In this document: piece after piece, positions 24,354 through 32,147 of the stretch | Position numbering within the stretch: the stretch's first letter is position 1 | How the letters are laid out: each line of letters starts with the position of its first letter | IMG/VR virus record: IMGVR_UViG_3300049811_000692 | Location: 1 to 64,000 of that record | DNA from: a virus | Direction: 5' to 3' (one strand) | Length of the DNA: 64,000 bases | Position numbers and translations under genes: made by a program | The notes under the pieces: generated by a model | Databases searched by the model: none | What the model was told of the DNA's origin: nothing | What the model saw: the letters and a program-made list of their open reading frames with translations, nothing else

Positions 24354-25628
24354 ATGACCCAGTTCGAGCAGATGGTCGAGGCGCTCAAGACCAGCGTCAC
24401 CGAGATCGCCGCGGCCAACCGCGCGGATCGGGACAGCGCGCTGAACAAGAGCGTGGACCAGTTCGCGGAGCGCGTGGGCGGGCTCTTCGAGGAGGGCACC
24501 CAGCAGCTCCGCAAGAGCGCCCTGGTGCAGCCCAGCGAAGCCGAGGCGGTCGCCTATCTGGGGCGGCTGGTGTTCAACTTGGCCGACGGCATCAAGGCGG
24601 TGGAGGGCGGCCAGACGATCGCCATCGAGGGCGGGAGCCCGCCGTCGGAGGGGACGATGGAGCTGCTGAAGGCGGCGACGGACCTCGCCTATGCCGGTGT
24701 GCAGCTGCTCGCGGCCGAGCAGGCGGCGCCCATCGAGCGCGAGGAGGAGGCCGAGGGCCTCGGTCTGGCGAAGGTGGCGTTCGAGGGGGGCGAAGTGCTG
24801 GTGAAGCACGCGCTCTCCGAGGACGGCATGTCGTTCCTGGGCGATCCCGAGGTCGCAACCGTCGAGGGGATCGAGGCCGCGGCCCACGCGCTGATGACGC
24901 TCGGCGTGGACGTCTCCCCGCTCCTCAAGGCGGCCGGCGAGGACGAGGAGGAGTTCGAGGGCGAGGAGGGCGAGCAGCCCGAGGGCGAGGAGGGCGAGGA
25001 GCCGGAGGCGCCCGAGGGCGAGGAGGGCGAGGAGGGCGAGGAGGGCGAGGGCCCGGAGGGTGACGATCCGCTGACCAGCCTCGCGCAGCTCGGCATCGCG
25101 ACGCTCACCACCGCGGCCTCGCTGCGGGAGGCGGCCGAGGCCGAGGGCGCGACGGCCGAGGAGCTGGCCGAGGTCGATCGGATCGCGCAGCTGGGCGCGG
25201 CCATTGCGGTGACGGCCGACAAGATCCTCGGCAGCGCCGGCCAGGAGGAGGGCGCGGAGGGCGAGGAGCCGGCTGAGAGCGAGGAGGAGATGGCGCTCTC
25301 GGCGCGCATCCGCGACCTCGCCAAGCAGGCGCGCACCTACGTGCTCTCGACGACGCCGAAGGACGAGCTGGCGAAGGCGGCGGGCGGCGAGCTCGTGAAG
25401 GCGGCTGCGCCGGAGGCCGAGAAGCCCGAGCTGAAGAAGGAGGCGCCGGCGCCCGAGCCGAAGGCGCCGGTCCTGAAGACGGTGGCGGTCGAGAAGGCGG
25501 CGGACGGCAACCCGCTCGGCGGCGAGGAGACCGAGGCCCAGAAGGTCGAGCGGCTGGCGAAGATGGGGCCCGAGGCGGCGCGCCTCGAGCTCATCAAGGA
25601 GGCCATGCGCCACCAGGTTCCCGTGTAG
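24354..25628 (+). CDS. acidic scaffold protein candidate
   Basis: A 424-aa, very acidic, helical protein directly upstream of the major capsid gene, the classical place for the scaffold. It has a coiled-coil-like N-terminal part (MTQFEQMVEALKTSVTEI), a central Glu/Gly repeat tract (about residues 200-235) and a Lys/Ala/Pro-rich tail. Several LLKAA and ELAKAA phrases could be protease sites. I chose ATG 24354 because GGAGAG precedes it at ideal spacing and a promoter-like element lies upstream; the frame extends to a GTG at 24183. Confidence 0.65.
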   Translation: MTQFEQMVEALKTSVTEIAAANRADRDSALNKSVDQFAERVGGLFEEGTQQLRKSALVQPSEAEAVAYLGRLVFNLADGIKAVEGGQTIAIEGGSPPSEGTMELLKAATDLAYAGVQLLAAEQAAPIEREEEAEGLGLAKVAFEGGEVLVKHALSEDGMSFLGDPEVATVEGIEAAAHALMTLGVDVSPLLKAAGEDEEEFEGEEGEQPEGEEGEEPEAPEGEEGEEGEEGEGPEGDDPLTSLAQLGIATLTTAASLREAAEAEGATAEELAEVDRIAQLGAAIAVTADKILGSAGQEEGAEGEEPAESEEEMALSARIRDLAKQARTYVLSTTPKDELAKAAGGELVKAAAPEAEKPELKKEAPAPEPKAPVLKTVAVEKAADGNPLGGEETEAQKVERLAKMGPEAARLELIKEAMRHQVPV

Positions 25629-25660
25629 GCTGCGCAGTCCGATCCCCGGAGGAGCGGCCT

Positions 25661-25693
25661 AAGGCCCGGCGCGATGGTCGTGCCGGGCCTTTT
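25661..25693 (+). terminator. intrinsic terminator after scaffold gene
   Basis: AAGGCCCGGC (25661-25670) pairs perfectly with GCCGGGCCTT (25682-25691), a 10-bp stem with an 11-base loop followed by TT. It separates the scaffold transcript from that of the capsid gene. Confidence 0.75.
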
Positions 25694-25706
25694 CCATGTG
25701 CCGCAA

Positions 25707-25722
25707 TCACATAGGGATGGAC
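25707..25722. promoter_or_regulatory. palindromic operator, weak copy 3
   Basis: TCACATAGGGATGGAC keeps the left arm and spacing of the operator family but has a degraded right arm. It lies between the terminator and the capsid leader. Least certain member of the set. Confidence 0.3.
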
Positions 25723-25758
25723 AAACCACAGAATCGCTGAAAGCGACGAAGGTAGGGC

Positions 25759-25787
25759 CTTGAGAGGCCGCGGCCTGGAGCCGCCTT
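25759..25787 (+). promoter_or_regulatory. late promoter-like element, copy 4 (capsid)
   Basis: CTTGAG (25759-25764), 17 bases, CGCCTT (25782-25787). It fits the spacing of the other copies but both blocks are less exact. It sits in the 225-bp gap ahead of the capsid gene, leaving a leader of about 60-65 bases with a GC-rich hairpin possibility near 25826-25840. Confidence 0.4.
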
Positions 25788-25853
25788 CGACCCGTTCCGT
25801 TTCCTCGTGGGTCGCGAGGACGAGCCCCCCGAGAGGGGCGCGGAACGCGCGAG

Positions 25854-27383
25854 ATGGAAGACGTGAACCCGGCGGACTCGCTCCGCCTGATCAAGGAGGC
25901 GGTCGCGGCCGGCATGGCCGGGAACGACGACCTCCAGAAGACCTTCGTCCAGAGCAACAGCCAGCTCACCGGCCTGACCGCCTTCTCCCTGGAGGCGCCG
26001 GCCAAGACTTACGTCCCGATTGTCACCCCGTTCAGGAACAAACTCCCACGAGTGACGGGTGGTGTCGGAATCCGGGCCAATTGGCGGGCAGTCGTAGGAT
26101 ACAACTCCTCCGGCGCACGTGCGGTCGTTTCGGAAGGGAATCGTGGCCAGATCCAGTCCGTGGCGGTCAAGGAGTACTTCGCGGACTTCCGCACGATCGG
26201 CATCGACAGCTACGTGACGGAGGAGGCGCGCCTCGCCGCCCAGGGCTTCGACGACGTCCTCGCCCGCGCGGTCCAGGCCAACCTCGGCGCCCTGATGATC
26301 CAGGAGGAGCGCTTCCTGCTCGGCGGCCACGGCACCTACGCCCTGCCGCAGCCGGCCGCGCCGGTCCTGGTCGCCAAGACCACGGGCGGCACCCTGCCGA
26401 CCACCACGACCTACCATGTGCGCGTCTGCGCGCTGACGCTCGACGGCTACATGACCGGATCGGCGACGATGGAGACCCAGGGTCTCATCACGCGCCAGAC
26501 GGCAAACGGCGTGACCGACACCTTCGGCGGCGGCTTCTCCCGCGCGTCCAACGCGGCCTCGGCCGCCACCACCTCGGCGACCGCCAGCATCGAGATGAGC
26601 GTGACGCCCGTCCCGGGCGCCATCGGCTACGCCTGGTACGTCGGCTCCACCAACGCCGGCGACAACATGTACCTCCAGGCGATCACGCCGATCGCGTCCT
26701 GGGTGCTGACGGCGCCGCCGGTGACCTCGCCGGCCGCGCGCCAGCTCGGCCTCGACCTCGTCTCCAACGACCGTTCGGCGAACCAGCTGGTCTTCGACGG
26801 GTTCATCGCCCAGGTCGCGGCGTCGGGCTCGGGCGCCCTGTGGCGGAACATGGCCAACAACGCGTCCAACCCGGCGAAGGGCACGCCCCTGACCAGCGAC
26901 GGCGCGGGCGGCATCGTCGAGATCGACGAGGTGCTCGAGTGGTACTGGAACAACCACCGCCTCTCGCCGACCTGCATCTGGGCGAGCGGCAACGTGGTGA
27001 ACAGCTTCCGCAAGCTCGGCCTGCTCGGGACCAGCTCGTCCACGCAGCGATTCACCTTCAACACCGACCAGCGCAACATCCTGATGAGCGGCAAGGTGCG
27101 CGGCTACACCAACCCGTTCGGGATGTCGGGCGCGGGCGAGGAAGTGCCCATCCGGCAGCACCCGAACCTGCCGCCGGGGATGATCTTCTTCGAGACGGAC
27201 TCGCTCCCGTACTCGATGCCGGGGGTCACCGATGTCGCGCGAGTGCTGTGCCGACGCGACTACTACCAGTTGAATTACCCCCAGACGCGCCGCACTTTCG
27301 AGTACGGCGTGTACGCGGACGAACTGCTGCAGGTGTATTTCCCGCCCGCGAACGCGGTTCTCGCCAACATCGGCGTCGCCTGA
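25854..27383 (+). CDS. major capsid protein (HK97 fold) with Ig-like insertion
   Basis: A 509-aa protein forming the capsid shell. The ends fit an HK97-type capsid protein: an N-terminal helix, EAPAKTYVPIVTPFRNKLP, the extended-loop-like region around EGNRGQ, and a C-terminal half ending in RRTFEYGVYADELLQVYFPP. Residues about 167-287 (VLVAKTTGGTLPTTTTYHV to SWVLTAPP) look like a fibronectin/Ig-like domain inserted in the shell protein, probably exposed on the surface. It is flanked by its own leader and a terminator, which suits the highest expression in the cluster. No N-terminal scaffold domain remains, in keeping with a separate scaffold gene. Confidence 0.85.
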   Translation: MEDVNPADSLRLIKEAVAAGMAGNDDLQKTFVQSNSQLTGLTAFSLEAPAKTYVPIVTPFRNKLPRVTGGVGIRANWRAVVGYNSSGARAVVSEGNRGQIQSVAVKEYFADFRTIGIDSYVTEEARLAAQGFDDVLARAVQANLGALMIQEERFLLGGHGTYALPQPAAPVLVAKTTGGTLPTTTTYHVRVCALTLDGYMTGSATMETQGLITRQTANGVTDTFGGGFSRASNAASAATTSATASIEMSVTPVPGAIGYAWYVGSTNAGDNMYLQAITPIASWVLTAPPVTSPAARQLGLDLVSNDRSANQLVFDGFIAQVAASGSGALWRNMANNASNPAKGTPLTSDGAGGIVEIDEVLEWYWNNHRLSPTCIWASGNVVNSFRKLGLLGTSSSTQRFTFNTDQRNILMSGKVRGYTNPFGMSGAGEEVPIRQHPNLPPGMIFFETDSLPYSMPGVTDVARVLCRRDYYQLNYPQTRRTFEYGVYADELLQVYFPPANAVLANIGVA

Positions 27384-27390
27384 TGCTTGT

Positions 27391-27420
27391 GACGGGGGCG
27401 AAAGCCCCCGTCCTTCCCCC
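27391..27420 (+). terminator. intrinsic terminator after capsid gene
   Basis: GACGGGGGC (27391-27399), GAAA tetraloop, GCCCCCGTC (27404-27412), then CTTCC. A very stable hairpin of the type that ends or attenuates transcription after a major capsid gene; the T-tract is short, so read-through is likely. Confidence 0.7.
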
Positions 27421-27442
27421 AACCATTACTTGCGAGGATTGC

Positions 27443-27730
27443 ATGGCACGCTTCAAGTTGGCCCCGGACGTCTGCGGCGTCGGCCTCGAAGACGGCTTCT
27501 TCCCGGTGGACGAGTATGGGGTCGTCGAGATCCCCGATCACCTGGTCCCCACGCTCCAGGAGAGCGGCATCCAGGCCGATCCGGTGGTGGACCTGCCTTC
27601 GGTCGAGCCGGTCGCGCCGACCAAGGGCGGCAAGGGCGGCAAGGGCGGCAAGGGCGGCACGACCGACGCCACCGGCACCGAGACCGGCGGCACCGAGGCC
27701 GGCGGCACCGAGACCGGCGGCACCCAGTAA
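27443..27730 (+). CDS. small protein with Gly-rich tail
   Basis: A 95-aa protein. The first 55 residues (FKLAPDVCGVGLEDGFFPVD and onward to VVDLPSVEPV) look folded, with an acidic surface; the tail consists of GKG repeats and then GGTET repeats. Position right after the capsid gene fits a head decoration or head-fibre protein, but no family is recognised. The tail is encoded by 9- and 18-bp tandem repeats that could vary in number. Confidence 0.55.
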   Translation: MARFKLAPDVCGVGLEDGFFPVDEYGVVEIPDHLVPTLQESGIQADPVVDLPSVEPVAPTKGGKGGKGGKGGTTDATGTETGGTEAGGTETGGTQ

Positions 27731-27747
27731 CGGGCGCCGCGTGAGCC

Positions 27748-28278
27748 GTGCCGCTCTCCCCCTACATCACCCTGGGCGATCTGCGCGCCTACCTGGGCGA
27801 CCGCGACACCCTGACCGACCTGGAGGCGACCGGGGCAATCTCGAGTGCTTCCAGCATGATCGAGCGCTACACCGGCCGCGACTTCGGGCCGGGCACCCGC
27901 GTCGAAGCATGGGCCGCCACCGGCTCCACCGCGTACTTCCCGCGCGCCACCCCCATCGCGTCGCTCATCTACCTGTTCGTCGATGGGGCCGCCGTCGCCG
28001 GCCGTATCGCCGTGGGACGAACCGCGATCTGCCGGGAAGACAAGCTCCCCTTCACCGGCGAGGTCGAGGTCACCTACTCCACCCTCGTCGCCGTCCCCGA
28101 TGACGTGAAGCTGGCCACCTGCATCACCGCGCAGGCCATCCTCGACAGCCCGGCCATGGACAAGAACCTGACCGCCATGCCGGGCAGCATGGGCGGCGCC
28201 TACGACGGCCCCGGCCCCGGGGCGCTGCCGCGCTCCGCGCGCTCCATCCTCGACCCCCTCATCCGCTGGTCCCCCTGA
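27748..28278 (+). CDS. head-tail connector (gp6-like)
   Basis: A 176-aa protein starting at GTG 27748. The helical N-terminus (ITLGDLRAYLGDRDTLTDLE and ASSMIERYTGRDFG) and the following beta strands are typical of head-completion adaptors that bind the portal ring. The gene order capsid - connector - closure - gp10-like protein - terminator supports the call. Confidence 0.7.
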   Translation: MPLSPYITLGDLRAYLGDRDTLTDLEATGAISSASSMIERYTGRDFGPGTRVEAWAATGSTAYFPRATPIASLIYLFVDGAAVAGRIAVGRTAICREDKLPFTGEVEVTYSTLVAVPDDVKLATCITAQAILDSPAMDKNLTAMPGSMGGAYDGPGPGALPRSARSILDPLIRWSP

Positions 28279-28280
28279 CC

Positions 28281-28892
28281 ATGGAAGCGCGCGTCGCCTG
28301 GGACCGCACCCAGTACGCCAACATGGTCAAGCGCGACGGCGTGCGCCTCACGCTGCGCCACGTCACCCGCACCGGAGGCCCCACAGGACTCGCCAATCCG
28401 GCCACCGTGGTGGGCGCGGTCATCGACGGCCTCCACGAGGTCGGCGCCCCGGCGCTCGCGCTCCGCGGCACGACGCTGCGCGGGCGCTTCCTGGCCGGCG
28501 ACATGATCCAGATCGGCTCCGTGCTCGCCGCCGTCGCAGCGCCCGGCGCCTCCGACGACGGCCGGAACCGCATCACCCTGCCGCTGCAGACAGGCCTCAC
28601 GGCGCCCCTCGCCGACGGCATCGCCGTCAGCGCCTTCTTCTGGGGGGCGGATCGGCGCACCTGGGGAATCGTGCGCAGCTTCCCGACGCGCCTGATCGAC
28701 GGCCAGAACATCCTGGCCTCCGACCAGCAGGTGACGCTCGCCGCGCGGCACTGCCCGGTGCCGCCGACCGTCAACGACCAAGTCCTCATCGGCTGGAACG
28801 GCGGGCCGCCCGAAGCCTGGCGCATCATGGACGTCGAGCCGGTGCGCTCTGGCCTCACCGACGTGGCCTACTACGTCCAGGCGCGCCGCTGA
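28281..28892 (+). CDS. head closure/stopper protein candidate
   Basis: A 203-aa beta-rich protein in the position of the head-closure protein that seals the connector after packaging. The end (EAWRIMDVEPVRSGLTDVAYYVQARR) resembles stopper proteins. Within it are TLRHVTRTGGPTG and a GRFLAGDMIQIGSV strand pair. Assignment rests on order and general pattern. Confidence 0.5.
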   Translation: MEARVAWDRTQYANMVKRDGVRLTLRHVTRTGGPTGLANPATVVGAVIDGLHEVGAPALALRGTTLRGRFLAGDMIQIGSVLAAVAAPGASDDGRNRITLPLQTGLTAPLADGIAVSAFFWGADRRTWGIVRSFPTRLIDGQNILASDQQVTLAARHCPVPPTVNDQVLIGWNGGPPEAWRIMDVEPVRSGLTDVAYYVQARR

Positions 28893-29389
28893 TGGCCGAC
28901 GACTTCGACGTGCAGGTCGGCCAGTGGGTGCGGCGGGCCCGCGAGAACGCCCGCATCGCCTTCGTCGCGATCGGCTTCGAGGCACTCTCCCGCGTGAAGG
29001 AGCTCACCCCGGTCCGCACGGGCTGGCTGCGCTCCAACTGGCAGATCCAGCGCGAAGGCGAGGCCGTCCCCGTCCAGCGCAGCGCCATCCCGACCGATCC
29101 CGTCGAGGCCCAGCGTCTCCTCGACCAGCTGAAGGCCGAGGCCGAGGAGGGCCGCTCGCCGGCCGCGCTCGCCGAGGCCGCAGCCCAGGCGCAGCTGGGC
29201 GAGAAGCTGCGCATCGTGAACCCCGTTATCTACGCCCGCGCCGTCGAGTACGGCCGCGAGATCGAACGCAAGGACGGCGGCATCACCACGACCACCGCCG
29301 CCGGCATGGCGGCCCAGACCGCGCTCGAGATCCCCGAGATGGCGCGCGCCATCGTGGACGCCATCCGCCAGGGCCGGAGCCGCGTATGA
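28892..29389 (+). CDS. HK97 gp10-family neck/tail completion protein
   Basis: A 165-aa protein with the family marks: the helix ARENARIAFVAIGFEALSRV, the phrase LTPVRTGWLRSNW, and IVNPVIYARAVEYG. Members sit at the head-tail interface. A helical insertion (about residues 70-105) is longer than usual. TGATG coupling with the previous gene. Confidence 0.8.
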   Translation: MADDFDVQVGQWVRRARENARIAFVAIGFEALSRVKELTPVRTGWLRSNWQIQREGEAVPVQRSAIPTDPVEAQRLLDQLKAEAEEGRSPAALAEAAAQAQLGEKLRIVNPVIYARAVEYGREIERKDGGITTTTAAGMAAQTALEIPEMARAIVDAIRQGRSRV

Positions 29390-29805
29390 GCGACGCCCTC
29401 CTCACCATCCAGGAGCTCATCGAGACGCACCAGCAGGCGCTCGCCGCCGAGCCGGAGGTCCACTGGGAAGGACGGGCCTATGAGCCGCGCCCGGGCGTGC
29501 CGTGGGTCCAGGTGCAGATGATCGGGCGCGTCCGCGCGCCGATGGCGCTCGGCGTCGCCACGCCGCACCTGTGGCGCGGCCAGCTCATGATCGCCGTGAA
29601 GCACCCGGCCGACACCGGCGACCTGCGCGCCGCCTACGCGCGCGCCGGTGTGGTCGCAGCCCATTGGAAGCGCGGCACGACGCTCGGCACCCCGCCGCTC
29701 GTGGTCGTCGTCCAGGAGACCTCCCTGCCCCCCGCCTACACCTCGGGCGGCTTCATCACCCAGCCGGTCATCGCCGCCTGGTTCACGCAGGAGCACCCCC
29801 CGTGA
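29386..29805 (+). CDS. tail terminator candidate
   Basis: A 139-aa protein in the place of the tail terminator, which caps the tail tube and joins it to the head. The plan is typical: an N-terminal helix, then strands WVQVQMIGRVRAPM, HLWRGQLMIAVKHPADTG, a central helix and a C-terminal strand. ATG 29386 overlaps the previous stop. Confidence 0.65.
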   Translation: MSDALLTIQELIETHQQALAAEPEVHWEGRAYEPRPGVPWVQVQMIGRVRAPMALGVATPHLWRGQLMIAVKHPADTGDLRAAYARAGVVAAHWKRGTTLGTPPLVVVVQETSLPPAYTSGGFITQPVIAAWFTQEHPP

Positions 29806-30044
29806 TCGTCATGGTCCAGCACTTCTTCTCCCACACGAATCCCGGCCGCGAGACGTGGGACTTCTACGAGGGCGAGACCCTCGATCCGGCCACGCTCGAG
29901 CAGCGCGGCGCGACCGAGCTGGTCAAGGAGTGGATTGAGCGCGGCCGCCTCGCGGAGGTCGAGGCGCCGGCGGCCAGCGGCGGCCCGGCCGCCTTTGAGG
30001 CGGCGGAGGGCATCGCCGCGATGGACAGCCCCGAAAATCGCTGA
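29802..30044 (+). CDS. small hypothetical protein
   Basis: An 80-aa protein (GTG 29802; ATG 29811 also possible). It begins with a compact VQHFFSHTNPGRETWDFYEG unit and ends in an Ala-rich acidic tail. No family; located between the tail terminator and tail tube genes. Confidence 0.5.
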   Translation: MIVMVQHFFSHTNPGRETWDFYEGETLDPATLEQRGATELVKEWIERGRLAEVEAPAASGGPAAFEAAEGIAAMDSPENR

Positions 30045-30096
30045 AACGCCAGAGAGAGGCGGCTTGGCCGCGTCCTGAAGAGAGGGATACCCACGC

Positions 30097-31314
30097 ATGT
30101 CCGGCACCGTCGGCTCCGGCCTCAATCGCCGCCTCAGCATCGGGCGCCAGACCGCCCTCAAGACCCGCGCGCCGGCCGGCTCCGGCAAGCAGCTGCGCCG
30201 CATCCAGATGGCGCCGAACATGATCATCGACGCCTTCTCGAGCCAGGAGATCCTGCCCTCGCAGATGGAGCGCACGAGCCGCGCCGGCATGGGCCGCGGC
30301 CAGATCGCCTACCAGGGCGAGATGGCGCCCGGTTCCCAGACCGAGTTCTGGGAAGGGATGATGCGCCGCCAGTTCGCGGCGGTGACCGTCGCCCCGGTCA
30401 GCAACGTCACCGCGGCCGCGGGCCCGCCCGGCACCTTCACCCGCGCGGCGGGCAGCTGGATCACGGATGGCCTGCGCGTCGGCATGGTGATCCGCATGAC
30501 GGGCTGGACCAGCACCGGCGTGAACAACAACGGCCGCAACTACCGCATCCTCACCCTGACGGCCACGGTCATGACCGTCTCGGGCGTGGGCAACGAGGCG
30601 GTGGCGGCGCGCATCGAGACCGGCCCCGTCACCGTCTCCGTGGTCGGCAAGGTGAACTTCCTGCCCCCGACCGGCCAGGTGCTCCCCTACTTCACGGTCG
30701 AGGACTGGCAGCCCGACCTCGCGGTGCCGACCGGCGAGGTGTTCGAGGACTGCCGCGTCCAGCAGCTCGCCATCTCGCTGCCGCCCACGGGCATGGCGCA
30801 GTTCGCGGCCCAGATGGCGGCCCGCGAGTCCGCGCTCATCACGTCCGCGCACTTCACCTCCCCCGCGGCGCCGGCCAACACGGCCTCGCTCGCCGGCGTG
30901 CAGGGCTCGCTGCGCCTCAACGGCGCGGACGTGGCCACCATCACGCAGCTGCAGCTGCAGATGCAGGCCCCGATCCAGGCCGACCCGTCCGTCGGCGCGA
31001 ACCGCGCGGCGGACATCCTGGTGGGCCCGGTGCAGATCCGCGCCTCGGTCACGGCCTACCTGACCGACTTCGCGATGTTCACGGCCAACCGCGCGGAGAG
31101 CGAGTTCGAGGTCATCGTGTACCTGCCGACCACGCCGGCCATCAACGCGGACTTCATGTGCATCACCATGCCGCGCGTGAAGGTCATGACGCCGCAGCGC
31201 CAGGACAGCCCGCTCGCCATCACCCAGTCCTTCCAGCTCTTCGTGCTGGAGAACACGGTGACGACCGGTGGCCTCGAGGCCACCAACCTGATGATCCAGG
31301 ACAGCACGATCTAA
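30097..31314 (+). CDS. major tail tube protein
   Basis: A 405-aa protein building the tail tube. N-terminal RRLSIGRQTALKT and the body QIAYQGEMAPGSQTEFWEGM lead to an inserted domain at about residues 108-190 of the form AAGSWITDGLRVGMVIRMTG..NNGRNYRI, seen in many tail tube proteins. The second half is a beta-rich repeat of the tube fold ending in SFQLFVLENT. It is preceded by a GAGAGGG Shine-Dalgarno and followed directly by the tail chaperone genes, which supports the call. Confidence 0.8.
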   Translation: MSGTVGSGLNRRLSIGRQTALKTRAPAGSGKQLRRIQMAPNMIIDAFSSQEILPSQMERTSRAGMGRGQIAYQGEMAPGSQTEFWEGMMRRQFAAVTVAPVSNVTAAAGPPGTFTRAAGSWITDGLRVGMVIRMTGWTSTGVNNNGRNYRILTLTATVMTVSGVGNEAVAARIETGPVTVSVVGKVNFLPPTGQVLPYFTVEDWQPDLAVPTGEVFEDCRVQQLAISLPPTGMAQFAAQMAARESALITSAHFTSPAAPANTASLAGVQGSLRLNGADVATITQLQLQMQAPIQADPSVGANRAADILVGPVQIRASVTAYLTDFAMFTANRAESEFEVIVYLPTTPAINADFMCITMPRVKVMTPQRQDSPLAITQSFQLFVLENTVTTGGLEATNLMIQDSTI

Positions 31315-31337
31315 CCCCAGCAGGAGAGCAACCCCCG

Positions 31338-31793
31338 ATGCTCGAACTCAACACGCTCGACGTTCTGGCCGGTTCCGAGGAGGGGCGGTGGTGCTACCCC
31401 CGCCATCCGAGGACCGGCGTCGAGATCATGGACGCCCAGGGCCAGCGCTGGGGCTTCAAGCTGGTCGGCCGCCACGCGGCCGTCGCCCGCGACGCGGTGC
31501 GGCGCATGAACGACGAGCGCGCGGCCATTGAGGGCCAGGGCCGCCTCATCGGCGAGGCCGAAGCGCAGCGCATGAACGCCGAGTTCCTGGCGGCATGCAC
31601 CAAGGCCTGGACGCCGATGAAGCTCGATGGGGCCGACTTCGTCTTCACCCACGAGAACGCTGTGAAGTTCTTCGGCGACTCGCGCTTCCGGTGGGTGGAG
31701 GGCCAGCTCAGGGCCTTCATCATGGACGACGGGCATTTTTTTCCCGACTCGCCCTCCAAGTCCGCCACTGGGCCGAGCGGCGCTTCAAGCTAG
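31338..31793 (+). CDS. tail assembly chaperone G
   Basis: A 151-aa protein, the zero-frame product of the chaperone pair that coats the tape measure during tail assembly. A beta-rich start is followed by the helix IGEAEAQRMNAEFLAACTKAW and a WVEGQLRAFIMDDG segment close to the end. The slippery site lies 50 bases before the stop. Position between tail tube and tape measure is diagnostic. Confidence 0.8.
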   Translation: MLELNTLDVLAGSEEGRWCYPRHPRTGVEIMDAQGQRWGFKLVGRHAAVARDAVRRMNDERAAIEGQGRLIGEAEAQRMNAEFLAACTKAWTPMKLDGADFVFTHENAVKFFGDSRFRWVEGQLRAFIMDDGHFFPDSPSKSATGPSGASS

Positions 31794-32107
31794 ACGCGCC
31801 GGCCGAGGGCGGCGGGCGGCTGCGCGACCACCTGCAGGCCGCGCGCGCCGCGGGCGCCAAGGTGCCGGAGCTTGATGTGGGGCCGCCTCCGGCGGTCCTG
31901 CATTTCGTGCTCGGCGTCTTCTACGAGCTCTCGGCCAGCCGGCCCTACGTCCAACACATCCCCCGCCCGATTCCGCCATCCGAGCTTCAGGCGTGGGGCG
32001 CCATGAACGGCTACCGGCTGCGCCCCTGGGAGGTCGAGATGATCGGCATCCTCGATATGGCCTGGCTGGCCGCCATGTCGCCGACCCCAGGAGCGCGGAC
32101 CATCTGA
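31338..32107 (+). CDS. tail assembly chaperone GT (-1 frameshift product)
   Basis: Predicted 256-aa fusion: 135 codons of G up to the second Phe codon at 31740-31742, then a -1 shift into the frame that runs to TGA 32105-32107 (SRLALQVRHW and onward). The T part (about 120 residues) contains ELDVGPPPAVLHFVLGVFYE and LRPWEVEMIGILDMAWLAA and has no convincing start codon of its own close to the overlap. This matches the conserved G/GT arrangement of long-tailed phages. Confidence 0.8.
31736..31742 (+). promoter_or_regulatory. programmed -1 frameshift slippery heptamer
   Basis: Seven T residues read in the zero frame as caT TTT TTT, an ideal X-XXY-YYZ heptamer. Both tRNA(Phe) can re-pair after slipping back by one. 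In such GC-rich DNA a run of seven T is exceptional. CCC follows immediately. Confidence 0.85.
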
Positions 32108-32112
32108 TGGCT

Positions 32113-32140
32113 GGCGTGGCGGCACGGGATGTCGCCAGCC
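32113..32140 (+). other. hairpin between GT and tape measure
   Basis: CTGGCG and CGCCAG (with flanking G and C also pairing) form an 8-bp perfect stem with a 16-base loop in the 40-bp gap before the tape measure gene. No T-tract follows, so it is not a standard terminator; it might modulate tape measure translation or mRNA stability. Confidence 0.35.
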
Positions 32141-32147
32141 TGGACCC

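Noticed and set aside
24950-25070. GAG/GGC triplet repeat as a regulatory repeat
   Set aside because: It encodes the acidic Glu/Gly tract of the scaffold candidate in frame; no separate function needs to be assumed.
25728-30046. Shared AATCGCTGAAA string at 25730 and 30038
   Set aside because: Only 11 bases match, one copy includes a stop codon and flanks differ; too short to claim a repeat family.
30049-30078. Further late promoter copy ahead of the tail tube gene (CTTGGC-N17-GATACC)
   Set aside because: The left block is imperfect and the right block does not match CGCCAC; kept out of the motif set.
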